Assembly: GCA_030645915.1 (NCBI GenBank)
Contig: JAUSNO010000016.1
Span: 1 to 64,000 of the forward strand
Length of the DNA stretch: 64,000 nucleotides
Source of the DNA: Undibacterium sp.
Lineage (GTDB): Bacteria > Pseudomonadota > Gammaproteobacteria > Burkholderiales > Burkholderiaceae_D
Direction: 5' to 3'
Of the stretch, positions 19,186-26,564 are shown one piece after another. Positions within the stretch are counted from its first letter, which is position 1. Each line of letters opens with the position of its first letter. Under the pieces are notes generated by a model. The model worked only from the letters and a program-made list of their open reading frames with translations. It had not been told where the DNA came from and ran no database searches. The position numbers and the translations under genes are program-made.

Positions 19186-19737
19186 TTACGCCGCGGCACG
19201 ACCACTTCGCTGTGACGGTGTCGCTATAGCAGTAGCATCAGGTATGCCAATAGCAGCGAGAATGCTGTTTCTCAAGTGAGTGATTGGATACCCTTCTTTT
19301 GCGGGAATTTTTACCAGCGGTAAAAAAACTCGCTCACAAACACTGGCTAAAAATTTATCGTGCTCTTCCCGATTCTTTTTTTGGTGATTTCTATCATCTA
19401 ATTCAATAGCGCAAACGACAGATAAATCCGCTTTGTTGCATAAGATGAAATCAAAATGCTTTGCGAGTATTTTATTTGACGCAATCCGCTTGATTCGTGG
19501 CGCGAGACCTGATTCAACACAGATGACGTCCGCTACGCGCACTTTTGCAAAAATCCTATACTCGTCACCGATAGCATGTTCCAGCACGTGAAGGAATGCA
19601 CGTTCGGCATCCGTAAATAATTGCGGTTCCCGCAGGTAAGGTAAACCGATGTCGATGACGCGTTTTGACTGAACATAAATGCCTATCAGTGTTGCAATAA
19701 CGATCACACATAGTGCAATGATGATGAAAATATTCAT
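19186..19737 (-). CDS. DUF2726 domain protein, membrane-anchored
   Basis: 183 aa. One N-terminal membrane segment (IFIIIALCVIVIATLIGIYV) precedes a cytoplasmic domain with FTDAERAFLHVLEHAIGDEYRIFAKVRVADVI, KILAKHFDFILCNKADLSVVCAIELDDRNH and FLPLVKIPAK. These are the DUF2726 hallmarks, a fold related to restriction-endonuclease-like nucleases. The IELDDRNH motif resembles a nuclease E-x-D core, but activity is unproven. It is a lone gene convergent with prc. Confidence 0.8.
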   Translation of the reverse strand: MNIFIIIALCVIVIATLIGIYVQSKRVIDIGLPYLREPQLFTDAERAFLHVLEHAIGDEYRIFAKVRVADVICVESGLAPRIKRIASNKILAKHFDFILCNKADLSVVCAIELDDRNHQKKNREEHDKFLASVCERVFLPLVKIPAKEGYPITHLRNSILAAIGIPDATAIATPSQRSGRAAA

Positions 19738-20428
19738 CGGTTCTCCTGATGGTGCTCTGATTTAGTGGGGGACTGGATTTGCGCAGCGCTTACTTGCATT
19801 AACACACGTGCGTTGGGAGATAAGCCAAATCATCATTTTTCTGTTCGCAGAATATTGCCTTATTGAGTATTCGTCAACCAGGAAATCGGTAATTTTAAGT
19901 AAGAACCTCCCAAATTATCAATGTAGATCAAGCAGAAGAAATTCCTCAAGCAATTGAAAAACTGAAACTACTTGTAATTACGTAATGCAAGAAACGTGAC
20001 GCCATGAATAATGCCGATGATAGTAAATGTTTCAGATGCGAAGCTGTAGCAAGCACCAAGGGAATTACTAAACGTTTCCTGTAGTTTCAAGAAGTGGCAG
20101 CTGTGGTGAGCATTTTGGGGCGGACCAGCATTGGCCACCGAAGCCAAGGGTCGCTGGTTCTATTTCAGCCAGCCGCACCATCAAAGTCTAGCGTTCATGC
20201 GTGTTTCAGACGGATTGCCCAATCGCGTCAGGTTGGATCTATCGCTTTTTAGACCGCTGAAGTCTCCTCTGTACCCCCAAGTCTTTCAACAGCATGCACT
20301 GCGCGTTATGGGAGCAGCATACTGTCCTAGCTCCTGAGGCAACAGGAGAAGCAACATGGGCATGATCAAACACGACGATTGCTGGTGCATCCCGGGCAAG
20401 CTCTGGGCGCAATCAGTATAGGCGGCAA
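19738..20428. other. Gene-poor stretch between DUF2726 and astA
   Basis: I see no convincing gene in these 691 bases. TGAAACTAC near 19962 and GTAGTTTCA near 20081 form a loose 9-bp inverted pair. A hairpin CTCCTG-AGGCAA-CAGGAG lies at 20331-20348. The only frame with a good ribosome-binding site is a 21-codon ORF at 20356-20421 (AGGAGAAGCAAC before its ATG), opposed to the astA 3' end. The region may be decayed mobile DNA, but no transposase sequence is recognisable. Confidence 0.5.
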
Positions 20429-21460
20429 CTACGATCCGTTGACACGGACGGCACAAGCACGCGAACCCACGGTCAGCCCCAGCCGCTCGATAGCTGAGGG
20501 TGTCAGTTGCAGCGCGTTGTCAACGAACTCACCAAGTGCCAGCGTTGCGCAAAATCCTGAGTGCCCCATATTGGCGACCAGACAGGCTTCGCCGTTCAGA
20601 TCAGGTGCTGCACGCAAATCCACATCCAGCGCGGAAACCACGGTGTTTAACATCGCCACGCGCGCTTCGGCAATAGGCCCGCCATCAAAGATATCTATGA
20701 AGGAATCCACATCAAAACCTTCTGCAACCAAAATGCCAAAAGGTAATTCTCCGTCAGGATGTAATTGGCCCATCGCCCATTGGGCATCCTCGGCCAGCAA
20801 GGACACATAAATCGGGGAGCGTGGCATCAACTCAGCGATGAAACTCTTGGATCGTCCTCCGGTGCGTTGCTCAGCCTCGGGAAATGGCATTTTTAAGAAG
20901 CGCCCCCCCAGTGCATTCCAAAACGGGCTATTGCCTGCTTCGTCGCACAAGCCGGGATTTTCAGCTCCTATCCTTTCCGCAAACAGGTGGGGAAAGTTCC
21001 TCACGAAAAGTAGCCGTCCGCGGGAAAGCAGTTGCGGGGCTAGCGTCGCGCCATATTCCGGCTCGATGTAAAAAGAGCTGAGCAATGTGTGACCGGATAA
21101 GTCTTCGCACAGACGTAAAGTATGTTCGCGATTGCTGATGCCGAGTTCCTCGCTGGCATGCACCGAGAATTCATTGCGATAACAATAGAAACGACCGTTT
21201 GCCCCGGCACTAGTGACTATCCCACTGGTACCCACTACACGACCCGCCCTGAGGTCTTCTAGGACAAAATGGTAAATCTCGTCGCCGCGGACTGGTTCGG
21301 TACCGGCAAAGGCTTTCAGCGATCGCTCAAGTCGCTCCGCCAAGCGGGCTCGGCCCGGTTTCAGTGTGTGGATGCCGAACGTACTGGCTTTCGAGAAGCG
21401 CTCGATGGCATTGAGATCATCCAGGGTCGCTGGGCGCAACAGGTAGTCCATGTGATTCAT
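20429..21460 (-). CDS. astA: Arginine N-succinyltransferase (AstA family)
   Basis: 343 aa. AstA transfers succinyl from succinyl-CoA to the alpha-amino group of arginine. Marks: LLRPATLDDLNAIERFSK at the start, FYCYRNEFSVHASEELGISNREHTLRLCEDLSGHTLLSSFYIEPEY, RFLKMPFPEAEQ with FIAELMPRSPIYVSLL, and the FDVDSFIDIFDGGP segment. It is the last gene of the minus-strand cluster and overlaps the regulator stop (ATGA). The rest of the AST pathway (astB, C, D, true astE) is not in the window. Here it may therefore feed the succinyl-amino-acid racemase at 30843 instead of, or as well as, the full pathway elsewhere. Confidence 0.88.
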   Translation of the reverse strand: MNHMDYLLRPATLDDLNAIERFSKASTFGIHTLKPGRARLAERLERSLKAFAGTEPVRGDEIYHFVLEDLRAGRVVGTSGIVTSAGANGRFYCYRNEFSVHASEELGISNREHTLRLCEDLSGHTLLSSFYIEPEYGATLAPQLLSRGRLLFVRNFPHLFAERIGAENPGLCDEAGNSPFWNALGGRFLKMPFPEAEQRTGGRSKSFIAELMPRSPIYVSLLAEDAQWAMGQLHPDGELPFGILVAEGFDVDSFIDIFDGGPIAEARVAMLNTVVSALDVDLRAAPDLNGEACLVANMGHSGFCATLALGEFVDNALQLTPSAIERLGLTVGSRACAVRVNGS

Positions 21461-22467
21461 TGAATGTCCTCTTCGGAGATTTTAGTCACGACTTGCGGCA
21501 TGGTGTGCCGGGCACGTTCCTCGCGCGGAGTGTAACCAAAATAATTGCGGTACGTGGTTGAAAAATGCGGGCCAGAAGTGAAACCACAAGCAAGCCCGAC
21601 CTGCAGGATCGATTGGGTCGTCTGCTTCAATTGGCGGCGGGCATGTTTGAGTCGCAGCTCCAGGTAATAGCGCGAGGGAAATGTATTCATATGTTGCCGG
21701 AACAGTCGTTCCAGCTGCCTGCGCGATACGCCGACCAATTGGGCAATATCTTCAGCCTGCAAGGGCTCGGCAAGATTCGCCGCCATCAGTTCCAGCGCCT
21801 CCTTCAGGCGTGCCGATCCGAGGGCTGGTTGCGCCGACGCCGGCACGGGCTGCCGTTCGTCGCTCCCGCGTAGCCGGTCCAGCCCCAGCCCGGCTGCCAC
21901 TTCGGCAGCAAAGGTGCTGCCGTGGCGTAATCCAAGCCAATGCAACAGTAAATCGAGTACAGCGGTACCGGCACCAGCGCTGATGCGATTTCTATCGATT
22001 TCGAACAAGCCTGGAATGAACACGGTAGCTGGGTAGCGTTTCACCGCATCAGCCAGAATCTGCCAATGAATTGCGGCACGATAGCCATCGAGAAACCCAT
22101 GCTCCGCGAGTATCTGCGCGCCTGCACCGCAGGCGCCTAGCACCCATTCACTGTCATTGTGGGAACGATTCAACTGCTGCACGAGGTGGCTGCCGACCAC
22201 GCCGGCAACACTTTCATCGACACGTTCGTCAGCGATCAGCATCAACAAACCTGCTTGGTCGTGATTCAGTTTGTAGAGCGGCTCGGCTGCGAGTGAAATG
22301 CCGCATTGTGTAAGGGCTTGCAAACCATCCGTGGCATATTGCTCGACCCGATAGAGCATCTCGCCACTCACTTCATTGGCTGCAGCGAAGACACTGCGCA
22401 CCGCACCCAGTGCGAACAGCGAGAAACCGGGAAGCAATATCAACGAAACGGAAAAGGGCATCGGCAT
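21457..22467 (-). CDS. AraC-family regulator with DJ-1/PfpI domain (ArgR/GlxA-like)
   Basis: 336 aa. The N-terminal about 200 residues form a class-I glutamine amidotransferase-like domain (VSLILLPGFSLFALGAVRSVFAAAN; GACGAGAQILAEHGFLDG). The C-terminal about 100 residues form an AraC double helix-turn-helix (LQAEDIAQLVGVSRRQLERLFRQHM; ILQVGLACGFTSGPHFSTTYRNYFGYTPREER). The architecture equals that of Pseudomonas ArgR, the arginine-responsive activator encoded next to aotO. It sits between the CphZ-like gene and astA and overlaps astA, so it probably controls the cluster in response to arginine or its dipeptide (inference). Confidence 0.88.
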   Translation of the reverse strand: MPMPFSVSLILLPGFSLFALGAVRSVFAAANEVSGEMLYRVEQYATDGLQALTQCGISLAAEPLYKLNHDQAGLLMLIADERVDESVAGVVGSHLVQQLNRSHNDSEWVLGACGAGAQILAEHGFLDGYRAAIHWQILADAVKRYPATVFIPGLFEIDRNRISAGAGTAVLDLLLHWLGLRHGSTFAAEVAAGLGLDRLRGSDERQPVPASAQPALGSARLKEALELMAANLAEPLQAEDIAQLVGVSRRQLERLFRQHMNTFPSRYYLELRLKHARRQLKQTTQSILQVGLACGFTSGPHFSTTYRNYFGYTPREERARHTMPQVVTKISEEDIQ

Positions 22468-22532
22468 AGTTTATTTCCTTGGGACGCCTGGATTCTACAT
22501 GCAACAACGACATCACACGCAATCGGATTGCC

Positions 22533-23651
22533 TCAGGCCGAAAGCAGCGGCCCGCTACGAACGGCTTCACGACCTGCGACTTTGCTCAAACGCGTCCCGG
22601 GCGGCACATAGCGACGATTTTCTCGGGCGAAGTAGATTCCGTCGACTGGCGCCAACAATTGTTGCACCTTACCACTTACCGGATCAATCAGATCGATCAG
22701 CGGGTCGCCTGCCTTGACGGTATCGCCAAGTTCCCGCAAGTACACAACCAGTCCGGCCGTCGGTGCGGTCAGCGGCATGCAGCCTGCCAGCGGGGTCGGT
22801 TCGCAGGCGGGTGGCACGGCTTGCGACAAGGGACCGGCAATGATGCCCTGCAAGCGCAAAAAGTCGAGCAAAGCGGTAGCGTCACGTTCGGCATCGGCAT
22901 GATTGACGTCGGCAAAGCCACGCAATTCGACTGTAGCAGAGAGGCAAGCTAGAGGGATCGGGAACTCATCTCCAACCAGCGCTGCAATATCCCACCAGAT
23001 CCGTGAACAGGCCTCATCGAAGGGATCATCGCCGGAATTGGTCTCCAAAAGGGCAACATGCGCATCCAGTAATCCCGCCAGCGGCGCAATGCGCTCCCAC
23101 AGCGGTGTTCCAGTATAGATATGCAATACCGACTCGCAGTCGCAATGTAGATCGAGCACGACATCGGCATCGGCAGCGAGTCGCATCAGCTCTAGTCGTT
23201 GCGCAGACAGTTCGTCGGTAGTGGTTTGATCCATCAGACAATCACGGATCGCCGAACGGATCAGATTCTGGTTTGCCTTTGGATCAGATCCCAGTTGTGC
23301 CTTCACCCGTGTCAGCACATCCCCCGACAGGTTGTGAAATAGGCGGTTGAAATTTTGTCCGGTTCGCAGATCAAAGCGCCCCTGGCTGGTTCCCAGCAAG
23401 GTTTGCGCAAGTCCGATTGGATTGGCAGCCGGCACCAAGATTACTTCCCCAAGCAGCTTATTTTGCTGCTCAAGCTCGGCAAGTTGATTTCTCAGATGAT
23501 GAGCGACCAGCATGCCGGGCAGTTCGTCGGCATGAAGTGATGCTTGAATATAGGCCTTAGGGCCAGTTCCCGCTTTTCCAAAGCGGAGAAAAGACAGTGC
23601 CCGGCTGGTGCCTGCGGCGGGGGAAGGGAGCGAAATCGAAATTAGTTCCAT
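22533..23651 (-). CDS. cphZ: Cyanophycin dipeptide hydrolase-like metallopeptidase (CphZ/AotO family)
   Basis: 372 aa in the succinylglutamate desuccinylase/aspartoacylase (M14-like) superfamily. Zinc ligands are visible as His40 and Glu43 (SLHADELPG) and His169 (LDLHCD). VPAANPIGLAQ and the C-terminal RENRRYVPPGTRLSKVAG barrel region are family marks. Length and sequence style resemble AotO of Pseudomonas, a member of the CphZ family known to hydrolyse beta-Asp-Arg, more than true AstE (about 320 aa). Genes for a cyanophycinase and an ArgR-like regulator flank it, as expected for CphZ. It would release Asp and Arg in the cytoplasm. An acyl-amino-acid deacylase role is the main alternative. 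Confidence 0.78.
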   Translation of the reverse strand: MELISISLPSPAAGTSRALSFLRFGKAGTGPKAYIQASLHADELPGMLVAHHLRNQLAELEQQNKLLGEVILVPAANPIGLAQTLLGTSQGRFDLRTGQNFNRLFHNLSGDVLTRVKAQLGSDPKANQNLIRSAIRDCLMDQTTTDELSAQRLELMRLAADADVVLDLHCDCESVLHIYTGTPLWERIAPLAGLLDAHVALLETNSGDDPFDEACSRIWWDIAALVGDEFPIPLACLSATVELRGFADVNHADAERDATALLDFLRLQGIIAGPLSQAVPPACEPTPLAGCMPLTAPTAGLVVYLRELGDTVKAGDPLIDLIDPVSGKVQQLLAPVDGIYFARENRRYVPPGTRLSKVAGREAVRSGPLLSA

Positions 23652-23659
23652 GAGAGTTT

Positions 23660-24991
23660 TCAGTTCCCAGTCAAGTAATCAGCAGCCAGGCTGGCGAGTG
23701 TGCGTACGCCAGTCAGCAAGGCACCTTCATCCGGATTGAAACGAGGTGAGTGGTTTGGTGCCCAGTCCGCAGGGGCAGTCCCTGGCGGATTGACACCGAG
23801 AAAAAACAACATCGAGGGGACTCGCTGTCCGTAATAAGAAAAATCCTCGGAAGTTGTGGTCGGCGGAATGTCGGCAAGCACGGCCGCACCGGCCACCCGG
23901 CGCAGACTTGGCAACATTTTCGCTGTTAGCGCCGGATCGTTCCAGGTCACCGGATAGCCGGCGTCAAAACTCACTTCTGCCTTGGCGCCAGAGGCCAACG
24001 CAAGGTTCTCGGCGGTGCGCTTGACCTGCGCCAGAATTTGATCGCGCATGGCAGGGTCAAAACTACGAATAGTGCCGCTCATTTTGACTTCACCCGGGAC
24101 GATGTTCGCTCTGTGTCCGCCCTGCAGGGTTCCCACGGTAATCACGGCTGGTGCCAAGGTCAGGTTGGTTTGTCTGCTGACGATAGCCTGTAGCCCCAGC
24201 ACGATCTGCGCCGTGACAACGACCGGATCGACGCCGTTCCAAGGTAAGGCTCCATGGGTTTGACGGCCTTTGACTAAGATATCAAAGGTGTCACTTCCCG
24301 CCATTAATCCACGTGCTCGCAGTGAGATCGTTCCGGTTGGCTGCGGCGTGATGCCAACGTGTAAGCCGAATATTGCATCGACCTTGGGATTGTCGAGGAC
24401 ACCCGCTTTCACCATGCGCTCGGCGCCATTCGGTTCATTTGGGACACCTTCCTCGGCGGGTTGAAATACCAGCTTGACGTTACCGGAAAGTTGCCCGCGC
24501 AGATCGGCGAGCACGCGCGCGGCACCAAGCAGCATGGCGACATGCATATCATGGCCACAGGCGTGCATCAAGGCAACTTCCGTTGTCCCTTGCGTGGTAT
24601 TTTGTTTAATGCGCTGTCTGGAAGCAAAGGGCAGGCCGGTATCTTCAGCCACTGGCAGGCCGTCCATGTCGGCACGCAAGGCGACCACCGGCCCCGGGCG
24701 ACCGGTATTGAGCAGTCCAATGACGCCAGTTTCAGCGACGCCACGACTGACCTCATAACCCATGCGGCGCAGTTCGGTGGCAACGATGTCCGAGGTGCGT
24801 TGTTCTTGGAAAGCCAGCTCGGGATGGGCATGCAAGTCGCGGCGCCAGTTCACCACATCGGGTAGCACCCGGACCGCAGCAGCATCCAGCAGTGCATGGT
24901 CAACAGGCTGTTGAGCCAGCACAGCAGCAGTCTGCGAACACATGACTGCGGCGAGTGTTAGTTTTCTGAGGTGTCGAATGTTCATTGCCAT
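23660..24991 (-). CDS. Exported M20 family amidohydrolase/peptidase
   Basis: 443 aa with a signal peptide (MNIRHLRKLTLAAVMCSQTAAVLAQ). The M20D/hippurate-hydrolase group is indicated by WRRDLHAHPELAFQE, the zinc site MHACGHDMHVAMLLGAA, QPAEEG with the catalytic Glu, the dimerisation-domain HGALPWNGVDPV, and TTSEDFSYYGQRVPSMLFFLG. It cleaves N-acyl or peptide bonds of amino acids in the periplasm. In the cluster it could hydrolyse N-succinyl-amino acids or dipeptides. It overlaps the end of the cyanophycinase gene by 10 bp, so the two are co-translated. Confidence 0.85.
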   Translation of the reverse strand: MAMNIRHLRKLTLAAVMCSQTAAVLAQQPVDHALLDAAAVRVLPDVVNWRRDLHAHPELAFQEQRTSDIVATELRRMGYEVSRGVAETGVIGLLNTGRPGPVVALRADMDGLPVAEDTGLPFASRQRIKQNTTQGTTEVALMHACGHDMHVAMLLGAARVLADLRGQLSGNVKLVFQPAEEGVPNEPNGAERMVKAGVLDNPKVDAIFGLHVGITPQPTGTISLRARGLMAGSDTFDILVKGRQTHGALPWNGVDPVVVTAQIVLGLQAIVSRQTNLTLAPAVITVGTLQGGHRANIVPGEVKMSGTIRSFDPAMRDQILAQVKRTAENLALASGAKAEVSFDAGYPVTWNDPALTAKMLPSLRRVAGAAVLADIPPTTTSEDFSYYGQRVPSMLFFLGVNPPGTAPADWAPNHSPRFNPDEGALLTGVRTLASLAADYLTGN

Positions 24992-26361
24992 GATTTGTAG
25001 AGTGGGGTAGTCATGCGTATAGAGCGTACATCCAGCCGGGCATCGAAGACGGAGTAATCCTTACCGTCAATGCCGGTGCTTTCCCAGGCGCGTGTGCGTT
25101 CATCCCGCCGCAACAGAAACTCAAATCCGAGATCAGGTGCAGGATCATCCTTCGCCGGAAGCAGGCTGAAGGCAAAACCGGTGACGTGATCACGGTTACC
25201 ATCAACCAGTTGTGACAAGGCTCGCTGGATTGCGTTTTCGCCCAAAATATCGGGGAAATCCTGGCGCGGATTTTCAAGTTCAGGAACAAAGTCTGGTTGT
25301 CTGAATTTCAGTTCGCCTTTGGCACGTTTGGCAGGGAAAACACTTGCCTGCGCTTTCGCTAAATCATAATGGTCGCCATTATCTAAGTAGGAAATACGCA
25401 CATTACGTACATTAGGTACATTGACCGGCCCCGGCTCAACCGTTGCATCACGCAGGTCGATCAGCAGCGCGCCGGTGGCGCCCACTATTTCGATATCAGT
25501 ACCGCGAATCACCGCAGCGGTATTCTCATCCACGCCTAAGCCTATCTTGTAGCCCTTGGCCAGCATGGCGGCCAGCATGCGACCGATACGCCCACGCTTG
25601 AGAAAATGCTGATCAATAAAAAGTTCATCGCCTGCAAATCCCAAACCGCGCTCAATTTCTTTACCTTCACGCAGCAAGCCTTTGAGTACTAGCAGCGGAT
25701 TTTGCGCATCGCGAAACATGACGCGACTCATGATTGCTGCACCGGCACTGGTACCGGCAATCACGCCACCGCGCGCCTGCAACTCGCGTATCGCTTGCAG
25801 CACGGGCGAAGCCACGCCATTCGGGTTGAGTACATCGGCATAACGCTCTTGCGCACCACCGGTAAAGTACACCCCGTTGGCGGCGCGGATTTTAGCGACG
25901 TTGTCGGGATCAGCCGCAGCACGGCGGGCGGAGTCGAGACTCTCTCCCGGCCATTGCGGCGCGATGCGCAGAAGCTCCACCTGCGCACCACGGCGTCTGA
26001 GTTCATGCGCTGCATTTTCGCCAGTCGCTACCGGATTTCCTGATGACGTTGGAATCACTACAAACCGTGCTCCCTTGCCACCGGCAAGATCCACCAGACG
26101 TTGTCGCAACTCGTCATTATCTCCACGAACTGCGCCGCCCATGGGAACCACGATACCGGGTATTGGCTGGAATGCGGGTTTTGTTTGGATTTCTTCGGCG
26201 TATGCAATATCGATCGCCAAATTCGCTGCAAACAGCGTCAGTATGAACATGGATTTCAAAGGGAGTGCCTTTCGCAAAGAACTAATTGAAGCGGATGTTG
26301 CCACCGATCTTGTGCCTTCTGGTACCGTCCCTAAGATGTTTGCGCACATTGGCAAATGCAT
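24982..26361 (-). CDS. cphB: Secreted cyanophycinase (peptidase S51)
   Basis: Up to 459 aa. It cleaves cyanophycin, the Asp-Arg storage polymer, into beta-Asp-Arg dipeptides. S51 marks: VPMGGAVRGDNDELRQR, IPTSSG, VYFTGGAQERYADVL (usual FTGGNQ), the nucleophile Ser205 in AGTSAGAAIMSR, FIDQHFLKRGRIGRML, and GLGVDENTAAVIRG. The C-terminal extension of about 150 residues is longer than in cytosolic CphB. A hydrophobic leader (FILTLFAANLAIDIAYAEE) indicates export, as in extracellular CphE enzymes. The start is uncertain: the ATG at 26250 gives a leader without basic residues, whereas upstream starts include RKALPLK. No strong ribosome-binding site decides it. Confidence 0.82.
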   Translation of the reverse strand: MHLPMCANILGTVPEGTRSVATSASISSLRKALPLKSMFILTLFAANLAIDIAYAEEIQTKPAFQPIPGIVVPMGGAVRGDNDELRQRLVDLAGGKGARFVVIPTSSGNPVATGENAAHELRRRGAQVELLRIAPQWPGESLDSARRAAADPDNVAKIRAANGVYFTGGAQERYADVLNPNGVASPVLQAIRELQARGGVIAGTSAGAAIMSRVMFRDAQNPLLVLKGLLREGKEIERGLGFAGDELFIDQHFLKRGRIGRMLAAMLAKGYKIGLGVDENTAAVIRGTDIEIVGATGALLIDLRDATVEPGPVNVPNVRNVRISYLDNGDHYDLAKAQASVFPAKRAKGELKFRQPDFVPELENPRQDFPDILGENAIQRALSQLVDGNRDHVTGFAFSLLPAKDDPAPDLGFEFLLRRDERTRAWESTGIDGKDYSVFDARLDVRSIRMTTPLYKSWQ

Positions 26362-26510
26362 GTCGCACTGTCAGAAGTTTGCAACACTCTACCCCGCACA
26401 ACATTGCAAGAATGCGACACCAGCTTCTCACGGTGCGACCCAAGCTAGCAAGAGGGCCCCCAAGGAAGCGAACACTGCATACACTTGAGACGTTCCAAAG
26501 TTGCGCCGGG

Positions 26511-26528
26511 GCACCGCAATTACGGTGC
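26511..26528. promoter_or_regulatory. Palindrome upstream of the TonB receptor gene
   Basis: GCACCGCAATTACGGTGC has 6-bp perfect arms around CAATTA and lies 36 bp before the receptor ATG, in the 203-bp divergent region shared with the cyanophycinase gene. It could be an operator or a leader hairpin. The spacing (8 nt between the GCACC and GGTGC half-sites) does not fit an NtrC site. Confidence 0.4.
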
Positions 26529-26564
26529 TTGCGTCTGATACACCCATTTTAGAGGACTCATCGC

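Noticed and set aside
20131-20337. 68-codon plus-strand frame with TTG start
   Set aside because: No ribosome-binding site and no recognisable family; left as part of the gene-poor stretch.
22533-23651. Considered a true succinylglutamate desuccinylase (astE)
   Set aside because: Length, N-terminus and context (cyanophycinase, ArgR-like regulator, no astBCD) fit CphZ/AotO better.
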